Assembly: GCA_018648325.1 (NCBI GenBank)
Contig: JABGRK010000011.1
Span: 1 to 64,000 of the forward strand
Direction: 5' to 3'
Length of the DNA: 64,000 nucleotides
Source of the DNA: Chloroflexota bacterium
Lineage (GTDB): Bacteria; Chloroflexota; Dehalococcoidia; JABGRK01
A model generated the notes under the pieces. It did no database searches. It worked only from the letters and a program-made list of their open reading frames with translations, and was not told where the DNA came from. Position 1 is the first letter of the stretch; each line of letters opens with the position of its first letter. Position numbers and translations under genes: made by a program. This document shows, piece after piece, positions 6,019 to 14,572 of the stretch.

Positions 6019-8727
6019 ATGAATAAAAAGGACAAAGAAGCTATTGAGCACACATATGATTTGTACCGATTTGCGTTTGAGCAGGCCAATGTCGGTATGG
6101 CTATTGGAAGTCGAGATCCTGACGATTCTCTAGGTAAGTTTAAGGAAGTAAACGACGAACTATGCAGGATGTTGGGTTACACAAGGGAAGAATTTCTACA
6201 AATGACCCCACATGATGTCGTGCCTCCGGAAAAATTAGAAGAATACAGACCAATAGATTCAGGTAAAACCGTCGCTTATGAAACTGAGCGACTGGCTAAG
6301 GATGGCAGAAGAATTCCCGTAGAACTACGATCTCGTGTATTTAAAATTAATGATACAGTTCATGTACTCGTTGTATTAAAAGACATAACTGATAAAAATC
6401 AGATGAAACTGGAGTTGCAAGAGTCGCGTGACGAATTGGAAAAAAGGGTTCTGGAACGTAGTGCGGAACTAACCAAATTACAGAAAGCCATAAACCAATC
6501 TGAAGAAATAGTATTTATTACTAATTTAAAAGGGGCAATTACATATGTTAACCCTAAATTCGAGTCGGTATATGGCTATTCATCTGATGAAGCCTTGGGC
6601 AATACACCTCGTATATTAAAAAGCGGAGTAATGGATGAAGCTGCTTACGAAATGTTTTGGGAAACATTGTTATCTGGCAATCCTGTTGTTGGTGAATTAA
6701 TTAATAAATGCAAAGATGGTAGTTTGATTAACATAGAAGGATCAGCCAATCTCATTCTTGATGATAATGGGGAAATGATTAGTTACATTGCCGTACAACG
6801 GGACATTACTAAGAGGAAACGTGCTAAGGATGTCTTGAAGAAATCTGAAGAGAAATATGCAAATCTTGTTGAACGGAGCAATGATGGAATCATCATTCTT
6901 CAAGACAACTTACTTAAATATGTAAATTCAAAAATGGCTCAAATGACTGGCTATGAGCAAGAGGAAGTGATAAACAAGAAGTTTTTGGAGTTTATTGCTC
7001 CGTCACATCGTGCAATTGGGATAGACAGGTATAAAAAGAGACTGGCTGGCATTGATGTTCCAAACGAATATGAAATGAGTGTACTGCACAAGGATGGCAG
7101 AGAGATATCTGTTGAAATTAATGCAAGTATAACTGAGTACGAGGATGCTCCCGCCGATATGGCTATCGTCCGGGACATCACGGAACGTAAGCGCATAGAG
7201 AAAAACCTCCATGATAGTGAAGAGAAGTACCGTTCTTTGTTTGATAACATGTTGGATGGTTTTGCTATTCATGAGGTTATTTTCGATGAAAATGGCGATC
7301 CTGTTGACTATATCTTTCTTGAGGCAAATCAAGCCTTTGAAAAACTAACCCAGTTAAAGCGTAAAGACATCATTGGCACAAAGGTCACAGAGGTCTTGCC
7401 TGGAATTGAGAATGATCCTGCAGATTGGATCCGACGATATGGCAAAGTAGCACTAACGGGAGAGCCAATACGATTTGAACAGTATGCTGAACTACTCGAT
7501 CAGTGGTATGCCGTATTAGCTTATAGTACAAAGAAAGGCTACTTTGTTACCGTATTTGAAGATATTACGGAACGCAAACGCATCGAAAAGCAAGTTATAG
7601 AATACTCAGAAAATCTAGAAGAACGGGTTAAACAGAGAACTTTAGAAGTCCAAATGGCCACCGAGGAATTTGAGCAAATATTTAACCTATCAGTTGATAT
7701 GATCTGCATAGCTGATCTAAGAACATCCTATTTTACTAAGGTTAATCCAACTTTCTGCAAAGTCCTTGGTTATAGCGAGCAGGAGTTGCTTGCCAGTCCA
7801 CTCACAGATTTTATTCATCCAGATGATATTGAAAGAACAAGCCAATGCATAGATGATCAACTCAAGCGTGGAGAACTGATCATCTCGTTTGAAAACCGGT
7901 ACATATGTAAAGATGGATCAATCAAATTCCTTGAGTGGGGAGCATCCCCAATGTCTGAAAAAGGAATAACATATTCTATAGCACGTGATATCACTGAACG
8001 AAAACGGGCAGAGAAAGAGCTTGAAGATATGCGTGCAAAAGCCGCGATTGCCGATAGGCTTTCAGTAGTCGGGCAACTTGCGTCAGGTGTGGCGCATGAG
8101 GTTAGAAATCCGTTGGCGATTATCAGCAATATCGTATATTTACTCAAACTGAAACTAGACGATTCTAGCAAAGATATACAGGAATATCTTGACAAGATTG
8201 GTAACGAGGTCTTTCGGTCATCTCACATAATTGAGGGTTTGCTTGACTTGGCTCGAACCAAGGTTCCGGAACTTAAGAAGGCATCTATTGGGAGTCTCTT
8301 TGATCATGTATTTAAGCATACAGTGATCCCAGAAAATATTAAGGTGATAAAGAAATACGATATTGCTTCTTCCATCGCATCTATTGATGAGATGCAAATA
8401 GAAAGGGTGTTTGGGAATCTTGTTCAAAATGCCATTCATGCAATGCAGAAAGGTGGAATACTGACTGTTGATATTGCGATGAATAATGGATATATTCATA
8501 TATCCATTACAGATACTGGCCGAGGAATACACCCTGATAATATGGGTAAGGTATTTGACCTTATGTTTACGACTAAGGTGGATATGGGGGGCACAGGCGT
8601 AGGTTTAGCTATCTGTAGGACTATTGTAGGTGCTCACGGAGGAGATATTGAGGTAAATAGTGAAATAGATAAAGGGGCTACCTTTACTGTAAAACTACCT
8701 GTTGAAAGAGAGCGTAATGACCGTTGA
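6019..8727 (+). CDS. cytoplasmic PAS-domain sensor histidine kinase (five PAS domains)
   Basis: Signal-transduction kinase with no membrane segment. Several PAS domains in series (around residues 10-130, 155-275, 280-395, 400-515 and 545-675), linked by coiled-coil stretches, end in the HisKA domain. The H-box is SGVAHEVRNP, phospho-His at about residue 693. An HATPase_c domain follows with the N-box NLVQNAIHAM, G1 DTGRGI and G2 GGTGVGLAI. ATG 6019 has AGGA nine bases upstream; upstream in-frame starts at 6010 and 5986 lack a site. The stop codon lies inside the next gene (receiver protein), so the two are translationally coupled. The PAS ligands cannot be read from sequence; redox or small-molecule sensing is likely. 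Confidence 0.92.
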   Translation: MNKKDKEAIEHTYDLYRFAFEQANVGMAIGSRDPDDSLGKFKEVNDELCRMLGYTREEFLQMTPHDVVPPEKLEEYRPIDSGKTVAYETERLAKDGRRIPVELRSRVFKINDTVHVLVVLKDITDKNQMKLELQESRDELEKRVLERSAELTKLQKAINQSEEIVFITNLKGAITYVNPKFESVYGYSSDEALGNTPRILKSGVMDEAAYEMFWETLLSGNPVVGELINKCKDGSLINIEGSANLILDDNGEMISYIAVQRDITKRKRAKDVLKKSEEKYANLVERSNDGIIILQDNLLKYVNSKMAQMTGYEQEEVINKKFLEFIAPSHRAIGIDRYKKRLAGIDVPNEYEMSVLHKDGREISVEINASITEYEDAPADMAIVRDITERKRIEKNLHDSEEKYRSLFDNMLDGFAIHEVIFDENGDPVDYIFLEANQAFEKLTQLKRKDIIGTKVTEVLPGIENDPADWIRRYGKVALTGEPIRFEQYAELLDQWYAVLAYSTKKGYFVTVFEDITERKRIEKQVIEYSENLEERVKQRTLEVQMATEEFEQIFNLSVDMICIADLRTSYFTKVNPTFCKVLGYSEQELLASPLTDFIHPDDIERTSQCIDDQLKRGELIISFENRYICKDGSIKFLEWGASPMSEKGITYSIARDITERKRAEKELEDMRAKAAIADRLSVVGQLASGVAHEVRNPLAIISNIVYLLKLKLDDSSKDIQEYLDKIGNEVFRSSHIIEGLLDLARTKVPELKKASIGSLFDHVFKHTVIPENIKVIKKYDIASSIASIDEMQIERVFGNLVQNAIHAMQKGGILTVDIAMNNGYIHISITDTGRGIHPDNMGKVFDLMFTTKVDMGGTGVGLAICRTIVGAHGGDIEVNSEIDKGATFTVKLPVERERNDR

Positions 8728-9073
8728 TAAACGTAAGGTGCTGATTATAGATGATGAACCAGAGCTACTGATTACTATAGAGGCTATTCTTGAAATAAAG
8801 GGATATGAATGTTTCCTAGCGTCTAACGGGTATGATGGGGTAGAAAAGGCTAGGCAATACTGCCCTGATATTGTGCTGACAGATATTGTAATGCCCGTGA
8901 TGAATGGCGTTGATGCTTGTCGGGAAATTTTGAGTACTAACCCAGACACAAAAGTAATCTTTATGACGGGATATGGAACAGATCACCCTCTGGTAAACGA
9001 AGCGCATCATATAGCGGGAGGAAATCTGCTTCATAAACCTTTTCAATTTGATGAACTATTTAAACTATTTTAA
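8717..9073 (+). CDS. single-domain response regulator (CheY-like receiver)
   Basis: Receiver protein of about 118 residues with the acidic pair in IIDDEP, the phospho-acceptor Asp in LTDIVMP, the Thr in FMTGYG and the conserved Lys in LHKPF. No output domain follows, so it either relays phosphate or acts by protein contact. ATG 8717 lies 11 bp before the stop of the kinase gene, giving an overlap that makes them a likely pair. The tail GYG-xxHPLV...FDELF is also seen in the truncated receiver at 62.8 kb. Confidence 0.9.
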   Translation: MTVDKRKVLIIDDEPELLITIEAILEIKGYECFLASNGYDGVEKARQYCPDIVLTDIVMPVMNGVDACREILSTNPDTKVIFMTGYGTDHPLVNEAHHIAGGNLLHKPFQFDELFKLF

Positions 9074-9111
9074 TCGTCAGTGATTAGGGCTATATGTAAT
9101 AAGCTAAACCA

Positions 9112-9147
9112 TTGACATATGTATTACTCAATAGTAGATTGTGTTTG
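9112..9147 (+). promoter_or_regulatory. promoter-like module before mini-ORF A2
   Basis: TTGACA (9112-9117) and TAGATT (9135-9140) are separated by 17 bp. The same arrangement, TTGACA near 5559 and TAGTAC near 5578, precedes mini-ORF A1, so it was duplicated along with the ORF start. Confidence 0.5.
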
Positions 9148-9158
9148 GAGGCGCAGTG

Positions 9159-9314
9159 ATGAATAACAGATATGGCATAAATTGGGATCAACTAATCGCT
9201 GATTTGCCTCCGGAAGATTCTGAATCTGACAGTATTGATGCAGGAGAACCATACACCTTACATCACAGAGGTCACAGGTTCGATCCCTGTACCGCCCACC
9301 ATTTCATAGAGTAG
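9159..9314 (+). CDS. mini-ORF A2 reading into attR, 51 residues
   Basis: Paralogue of the mini-ORF at 5605, sharing the start MNxRxxINWDQLIAxLP and the promoter. GGAGGC lies eight bases before the ATG. The last third of the frame is the tRNA-Val repeat (attR) and the frame ends 13 bp beyond it, so the original C-terminus was replaced on integration or the ORF naturally ends in the attachment site. No known domain is recognised. A role such as excisionase is possible but not supported by any visible HTH. Confidence 0.4.
   Translation: MNNRYGINWDQLIADLPPEDSESDSIDAGEPYTLHHRGHRFDPCTAHHFIE
9260..9301 (+). repeat. attR: right 42-bp direct repeat
   Basis: Copy of the tRNA-Val 3' end, from the anticodon arm through CCA, identical to 15-50 over its last 36 bp. 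The sequence to its left is unrelated to a tRNA, so it is not a second functional gene. It marks the right end of the island. Confidence 0.88.
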
Positions 9315-9463
9315 GCAGAACTCCAACCTTATCCCCTGAAATCCCCTTTGGCGCAATTCACAGTACATTTTGATTGCGAATTAGTGCCGTTTCTAAAAAG
9401 TGAGGATTCGTTAGCCATTCAGGCTATTCTAGTAAATAATACTGAATAATGTTATATATTGAG

Positions 9464-9955
9464 TTACATAATAAGAAAATCAGGGAGACTTTCAGTATAA
9501 CTTAAATTAAGTGCTTCAACGGATTTGTTATAGAGCGGTATCATGCTTTCAAGTAATATTTTCTGTTTCTCTTTTGGCAATACAGAAAATATTTCGTGTA
9601 CAACCTGAGTCTGGTGAGTTTTAGCCAGAATTTTCTTGCCTTCACTGGTTAACAGTATCCTGATTACATTTTTCTTTTTCAAGTCCTTTACTCTTTTAAC
9701 AAGGTTTTGATTTTCCATGCGTTTGAGAAGTTCTGATATCGTATGCACTTGCCTGAAAAGTCTTCTGGCGATTTCAGTTGGTGTTGGGGGTTCTTCAGCT
9801 TTTTGGATGGCTAATAATACTGCTGCTTGAATCCAGGTTACGCCATATTTGCTCAGTTCCCTTTCTCGGTTCCTTTTTATAGCGTAAGCAGTTCTATAGA
9901 ATACAAACCAAAGTTTCATTTCATCTTCGGCTGTTGAAAATTGATCGTCGGCCAT
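9464..9955 (-). CDS. MarR-family transcriptional regulator
   Basis: Winged-helix regulator of 163 residues. The helix-turn-helix reads TPTEIARRLFRQVHTISELLKRMENQNLVKRVKD, a typical MarR recognition helix and wing, and a wing KKNVIRILLTSEGKKIL follows. It is divergent from the acyl-CoA synthetase gene across a 293-bp gap, so that gene is a plausible target. On the minus strand TATAAT near 10036-10031 could be its -10. The ligand is unknown. It is the first chromosomal gene after the island. Confidence 0.88.
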   Translation of the reverse strand: MADDQFSTAEDEMKLWFVFYRTAYAIKRNRERELSKYGVTWIQAAVLLAIQKAEEPPTPTEIARRLFRQVHTISELLKRMENQNLVKRVKDLKKKNVIRILLTSEGKKILAKTHQTQVVHEIFSVLPKEKQKILLESMIPLYNKSVEALNLSYTESLPDFLIM

Positions 9956-10248
9956 TTTCCCCTACCCTCTTGGTTATTGTGCGTGCCCGTATATTCAATG
10001 AGGTTACTTTGGCGTTGTCCACGGTTTGATTATACAATACTGTGTTGTGTTAGAAAACATTTATGTAGCGGGCAGTCTATATGAATCGTTAGAAGGAAGT
10101 CGTACGAGAAATTAGGATGTCAATGATAATATCGAACTACGCAATACCCATTGTTTAAGTAAAGTTGATTATTAATGTCCGCCATGATAATAATAGAGAC
10201 TATAGTATCCTGTAGACAAAAATATATTGACGGGTTGTATGTATTACT

Positions 10249-11652
10249 ATGAGATCTAGTGTCGCACTTGAACCACTGTTCAATCCAAGAGCAATAACGG
10301 TTATCGGGGCCTCGTCCAAAGCTGATAGCGTTGGCAGGACTATTTTTGAGAATCTGCTGCGCTCCCAGCGGCCGGTATATCCTGTTCATCCTTTAGAGGA
10401 TAGTATACTCGGTAGCCCAGTGTGTAAAACTGTAGATGACTTGCCATCCGGGATTGATCTTGCTGTAATTGCAACGAATGCTGAGCGTACAGTTGAAGTC
10501 GTTGAGGCATGCGGACGCTGCCAGATACCCTTTGTAATCCCGGTAGCCGGTGGATTCAGTGAGACAGGTGATGAGGGTAAAACATTAGAAGACCGTCTAC
10601 GCCGGATAGTAGATAAATATGGCACGCGAATCTTAGGTCCCAATACCCTGGGAATTTTTGCTCCACAGGAGCGTATTGATACTATTTTTGTGGAACATGG
10701 CGATAAATCTCTTGGTCCGGGTGGTGGTGTTGCATTTATTACACAAAGTGGAGCGGTAGGTGTAGAGGCACTGGGTATAGAGAGTAACATTGGTTTCGGT
10801 TTACGTGCTTTCGTAGGTCTTGGAAATAAAGTTGACCTGGATGAAGTTGACTTCCTTAATCATTTTTCTGCTGATTCGCAAACTACTTGTATAGCCCTGT
10901 ACCTTGAATCGCTGTCTGATGGACGTGCATTTCTTGAAGCAGCAGGCAATGCTTCCAAAAAGAACCCGGTGGTAGCCCTGAAGGCAGGTCGCACAATGTC
11001 TGCGGCCTCGGCAGTGAGTTCGCATACGGGGCAGCTGGCTGGATCCGATTTTGTGGTAGATGCCGCTTTTAAGCAATACGGAATTCAGCGTGTTTTTGAT
11101 GAAGAGCAGCTTTGTGATGCAGCGCGCGTGTTATCAAAAGTACAACCGCCCCATGGTAATAGAGTTGCAATTATTTCTCCCGGTGGAGGGTATGGTGTTA
11201 TGGCAACTGATGAGATCGAAGCGGCTGATAGTAATGTGCCACTGGCTATGGCAAAGCTTTCAGCCGAAACCGAAGCCACTATTCGTGGGATTGTGCCATC
11301 TTTCGCTTCAACACATAATCCGGTTGATCTTAGTACAGGTGCAAATGACGATATGATTATTGACGCGCTTACCGCTGTTCTTGATGATCAGGATGTAGAT
11401 ATTGTGCTCTGTATGGCTTTGTTTGCTCCGTCCGGAATCAGCGATGGACTGATTCGCAAAATGGGTATTTTAGTCAGTGAGGCTACAAAACCCGTGGTTG
11501 TGGTATCACAATTCGGTCCATTTACGAGTGGACATATCAGTCGTTTTTACGATCACGGAGTCATTGGATTTCCAAGTATTGCACGAGGTGTACGTGCCGT
11601 GCGCTGGCTGGTTCAGCGTGCTCAGATTCAAGACACATTGCAGGCTTCATAA
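10249..11652 (+). CDS. acetate-CoA ligase (ADP-forming) alpha-subunit-like protein
   Basis: Member of the NDP-forming acyl-CoA synthetase superfamily. The N-terminal CoA-binding Rossmann domain (VIGASSKADSVGRTIFENLL) is followed by two succinyl-CoA-ligase-like domains, including ILGPNTLGI and the GVAFITQSGAVG loop. The SSHTGQLAGS segment occupies the position of the alpha-subunit active loop. Length is 467 residues, matching alpha subunits; no ATP-grasp beta subunit is fused or adjacent, so the partner must be elsewhere. It would interconvert acyl-CoA and acid with ATP formation. Neighbouring MarR suggests substrate-controlled expression. Confidence 0.85.
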   Translation: MRSSVALEPLFNPRAITVIGASSKADSVGRTIFENLLRSQRPVYPVHPLEDSILGSPVCKTVDDLPSGIDLAVIATNAERTVEVVEACGRCQIPFVIPVAGGFSETGDEGKTLEDRLRRIVDKYGTRILGPNTLGIFAPQERIDTIFVEHGDKSLGPGGGVAFITQSGAVGVEALGIESNIGFGLRAFVGLGNKVDLDEVDFLNHFSADSQTTCIALYLESLSDGRAFLEAAGNASKKNPVVALKAGRTMSAASAVSSHTGQLAGSDFVVDAAFKQYGIQRVFDEEQLCDAARVLSKVQPPHGNRVAIISPGGGYGVMATDEIEAADSNVPLAMAKLSAETEATIRGIVPSFASTHNPVDLSTGANDDMIIDALTAVLDDQDVDIVLCMALFAPSGISDGLIRKMGILVSEATKPVVVVSQFGPFTSGHISRFYDHGVIGFPSIARGVRAVRWLVQRAQIQDTLQAS

Positions 11653-11722
11653 ACACTATTTGGCAGTGTGAAGATTGAGCATTATTTATGCCTCCTCGTG
11701 TGTTTTGACCACAAGGGCCAGG

Positions 11723-12718
11723 CTATATATATTCGGTTTTGTCGCTAGGTACCACGGTTATGGCTACATGCCCCTTCTTGTGTCCTAGATCGACATAAGC
11801 GTGTGCCTCTACGATCTGCTCCCACGGATAGATTCTGTCCATGACAACTTTTAACTTGCCTTCCTCAATAAGCTCCTTGATGAAGACTAAATCTTCGACC
11901 TTTTCGGCGAGTGCCGGGAACACCATTCTCTTGCTGCCAACCATTGACCTCCATAACTTTTGGACAATACTGCTCAGCCCGGGCACAGTCGTACAATATC
12001 TTCCACCGTCCACAAGCGAGTCTTTGCACTGCCCAAACGTCTTCTTGGCTACCGCGTCCAGAATGATGTCATAGACTTCGCCGTTTTTGGTGAAATCCTC
12101 GGCAGTGTAATCAATTACCTTATCGGCTCCCAGAGATTGCACCAACTCCAAATTCGCCGTGCTGCATACCCCGGTCACCTCAGCCCCGTAGTACTTGGCA
12201 AGCTGTACCGCAAATGTACCCACGCTTCCTGAAGCGCCGTAGATAAGAACTTTTTGCCCTTGTTGGATGTTTGCTTTCTTCAGGATAGCCAGCGCCGTCA
12301 TTGCCCCGTTGGGAGCAGCAGCAGCTTCCTCATATGATATATTGGCCGGTTTTAACGCCAGCATCTTGTCTTCAGGCAGGCATTTGTACTCGGCATAAGC
12401 ACCATTACCAAAACCCATAGATGCGTAAACCGCATCGCCTGCCTTAAACAACGTTACATCTTTGCCTACTTCTTCGATTACCCCGGCCAGCTCCATCCCC
12501 AGTATCTTTCTTCTTGGCCCTCTGATGCCGAATCCTATTCGAAAAAGGAGCCAGAACGAGGGAGGAACTTTACAACTTCGCATTCTTGTGTCCCCTATAT
12601 GTACAGTTGTCGCATATGTTTTGATTAGTACTTCATTGTCCCCAGGCACAGGTTTTTCTACCTCTGCAAACTGCAGAACTTCCGGTGTTCCGTATTTTGT
12701 GCATATAACTGCTTTCAT
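11723..12718 (-). CDS. MDR-superfamily NAD(P)-dependent quinone/alkenal oxidoreductase
   Basis: Medium-chain dehydrogenase of 331 residues of the quinone-oxidoreductase type. It has the N-terminal GroES-like domain (GMELAGVIEEVG, GDAVYASMGFGNGAYAEY) and a Rossmann nucleotide-binding motif VLIYGASGSVGTFAVQLAKYYGA with the AAAPNGAMTAL segment before it. The catalytic-zinc Cys and His of alcohol dehydrogenases are absent, as expected for QOR-like members. It is the last gene of a minus-strand run starting at 14385, 17 bp after the interrupted membrane-protein gene. The substrate is unknown. Confidence 0.88.
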   Translation of the reverse strand: MKAVICTKYGTPEVLQFAEVEKPVPGDNEVLIKTYATTVHIGDTRMRSCKVPPSFWLLFRIGFGIRGPRRKILGMELAGVIEEVGKDVTLFKAGDAVYASMGFGNGAYAEYKCLPEDKMLALKPANISYEEAAAAPNGAMTALAILKKANIQQGQKVLIYGASGSVGTFAVQLAKYYGAEVTGVCSTANLELVQSLGADKVIDYTAEDFTKNGEVYDIILDAVAKKTFGQCKDSLVDGGRYCTTVPGLSSIVQKLWRSMVGSKRMVFPALAEKVEDLVFIKELIEEGKLKVVMDRIYPWEQIVEAHAYVDLGHKKGHVAITVVPSDKTEYI

Positions 12719-12735
12719 AAATTTTCCTTTCGCAT

Positions 12736-13176
12736 TTAAGGTGATCGCAGCAGGAAATAGTCAGCCAGCTCAGGTGCAAGGTAGTTGTTCCTTATAAAAT
12801 TAATAATGCCCCTATAGATGATAGTTGCGAAGAACGCTATGAAGCCCGCCTGCCAGATGATTGCCGTGGTGATGGGAAGTAATATAGGTATCCAATAGAC
12901 AAAGTTGTATGTTAAAAAGATTAGGCGGTGGGTGCCCTTTAGTTTGGGTGGTACGGGCTTGCCCGCTTTTTCTCTGAGCCAAGCGAACCGCTTGACAGCA
13001 TGCTGCTCTACAGCCGTTCAGTAAAACGCTCCCAGAACAACTATCCCAGCAAAGCTTGGCCATCCTATTGCTGTGAACGTGGTTAAGGCAATGATCCCAA
13101 AAATCAGAGCGGGAAGTCCAAATGCCAGCGTAAGCCAATTGTTCCAGCGAGCAGTTAAGAATTTATCCTTTGTCAT
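12736..13176 (-). pseudogene. small four-helix membrane protein interrupted by in-frame TGA
   Basis: The frame starts at ATG 13176 behind AGGAGG and reads 52 residues to a TGA at 13018-13020, then stays open in the same frame for another 93 codons to TAA at 12736. Before the stop lie two hydrophobic helices, after it a basic loop (KRFAWLREKAGKPVPPK) and two more helices. The stop interrupts GAFY-stop-TAVEQ, where one base change from TGG (Trp) explains it. So this is either a nonsense mutant, a readthrough gene or a sequence error. The family is not recognised; 146 residues if whole. Confidence 0.65.
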
Positions 13177-13191
13177 GAGTTTCCTCCTAAT

Positions 13192-13794
13192 TTATTTCAC
13201 ATCCCGAAGCATTAGCCACATAGGCAAATTCAATGGTTCTGGAAGAATTACCTTTTTTTTGACAGAAAACCCATACTTTTCGTAGAGACTAATATTCTCT
13301 TCCTTCTGAGTCTCCAAATATATGGGCGTTCTTTCTGTTCCAGCCTTTTCTATGAGTGCTCTAAGTAATTTCCCTCCAAAACCTTTTCCTTGAAATTCCT
13401 GTGAAACACCCATTATCAATAGATGTATATGTGGGCCCAAATCAAGGTCTCTCTTCGCTTCTTGTACTGCATTTGTGAGAACTTTCATTACCTTTGCTTC
13501 GCTTGCTATTTTCAAGGAAAGGAAAAAAGCACCACTTCTAATAAGGCTCCATAGAGTCATTTCTTTATCGTGAGGTGTAATGGCCATTACTCCTTCCAGA
13601 TTATCGGACGTCGATAAGACATTACCGTATTTCAAACAAAATCTAACCATAACCTCGGTTAATATACGATTCTTGTCTTCATCACTAAACACTTCTTTCC
13701 ATATTGAATCTTCAGAGAATGCATTATCAAGTACACTTACTGCGTTCTTGAGGTCTTTTTTCTGTATTTTGTATAAATCATCAAATAAAGCCAT
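13192..13794 (-). CDS. GNAT-family N-acetyltransferase
   Basis: Acetyl-CoA-dependent acyltransferase of 200 residues. Motif A of the fold is clear: LLIMGVSQEFQGKGFGGKLL, with the Q-x-x-G-x-G/A pyrophosphate loop QGKGFG, and motif B LYEKYGFSV near the C-terminus. The acceptor is unknown. GAGGAG precedes ATG 13794. It sits between the two interrupted membrane-protein genes with gaps of about 15 bp on both sides, which points to one transcript from 14385 to 11723. Confidence 0.87.
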   Translation of the reverse strand: MALFDDLYKIQKKDLKNAVSVLDNAFSEDSIWKEVFSDEDKNRILTEVMVRFCLKYGNVLSTSDNLEGVMAITPHDKEMTLWSLIRSGAFFLSLKIASEAKVMKVLTNAVQEAKRDLDLGPHIHLLIMGVSQEFQGKGFGGKLLRALIEKAGTERTPIYLETQKEENISLYEKYGFSVKKKVILPEPLNLPMWLMLRDVK

Positions 13795-13809
13795 TTCGAC
13801 TCCTCATTT

Positions 13810-14385
13810 TTATTGTTCTGGTATCAATTTTGCGTTACTGCTGATTTTGACGTAAATCAATACGAACAACAGGTAAGTAAGGGCTGCAAGGGTTATTGCT
13901 CCTGCCGTGTAGCTTATTGTCCCAATGAAGGTGAGCACTATAATTGCTGTTGAAGCGAAGGCATTTGCCCACCACGCTATTACGTAAGAATCAAGATTAT
14001 TTGATTGCTCTCGGAGTCGCACAGGCCGTACGACTATATATTCTGATACCGCTCAGGTTGTCCCCCAAATGAAGATAAGTCCGATGAAATAGCCCATGTT
14101 ACCTGATACCCCGGCCGCCTGCACAGCAATGACATATATGGCCCAGACGGCTAAACACGCTATAGACAATATGTGGCTCTTTTGTGAGCTTAGCAGTCCG
14201 CTCTTTTTCTCTTGCCATGTTATCCTTGCAGGCCAGATTGAAAGTAGAGAAACCAGAAAAATAGTGGTTCCAGTTAAGGCAGAATATGCTGTTGTTGCCC
14301 ATCCAACTACACCAAAGATAAGCCCTGCCAGTAGTATTAAACAAGCCATGCACTTGTTTCGCCATAGGGCACAGATAATGAACAC
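13810..14385 (-). pseudogene. six-helix membrane protein interrupted by in-frame TGA
   Basis: The frame begins at GTG 14385 behind GGAGG and encodes about four hydrophobic helices up to a TGA at 14053-14055. The same frame continues without another stop to TAA at 13810, adding a basic loop (VVRPVRLREQ) and two helices. The stop interrupts FIWGTT-stop-AVSEY; TGG to TGA is again the simplest change. Length would be about 190 residues. The family is not recognised. This is the second gene in the same run with an opal codon at a plausible Trp position. Confidence 0.6.
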
Positions 14386-14572
14386 TTGATTAGCCTCCAC
14401 AAAAAAGAAGATTGAAAATTATCGACTTAAGAGTATAGTTTCATGGCTAATCTGTCAAACGGAAGCGGTGTATAGCGTTTATTATGCGCGAGATTTATAA
14501 GGATAGTATTCAAATGCGAAAGAGGCGTGGAGTTTATAAAAAACCATGGCTACAAATACATGACAGGATATA

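Larger units (their letters stand above)
51..9301. mobile_element. tRNA-Val-integrated genomic island, about 9.25 kb
   Basis: The element is bounded by the tRNA-Val 3' end and its 42-bp copy and carries a tyrosine recombinase next to the left end. Cargo: a CsoR/CstR-type repressor, a secreted rhodanese, a multihaem cytochrome, a PAS histidine kinase, a receiver protein and two related mini-ORFs. No replication, conjugation or phage structural gene is visible, so it is an integrative island rather than a complete phage or ICE, and mobility would depend on its own integrase or a helper. Boundaries are seen directly; mobility is inference. Confidence 0.82.

Noticed and set aside
9260-9301. A second tRNA-Val gene at the right end of the island
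   Set aside because: Only the anticodon arm to CCA part is present and the sequence to its left does not form the D arm or acceptor strand; it is an attachment repeat.
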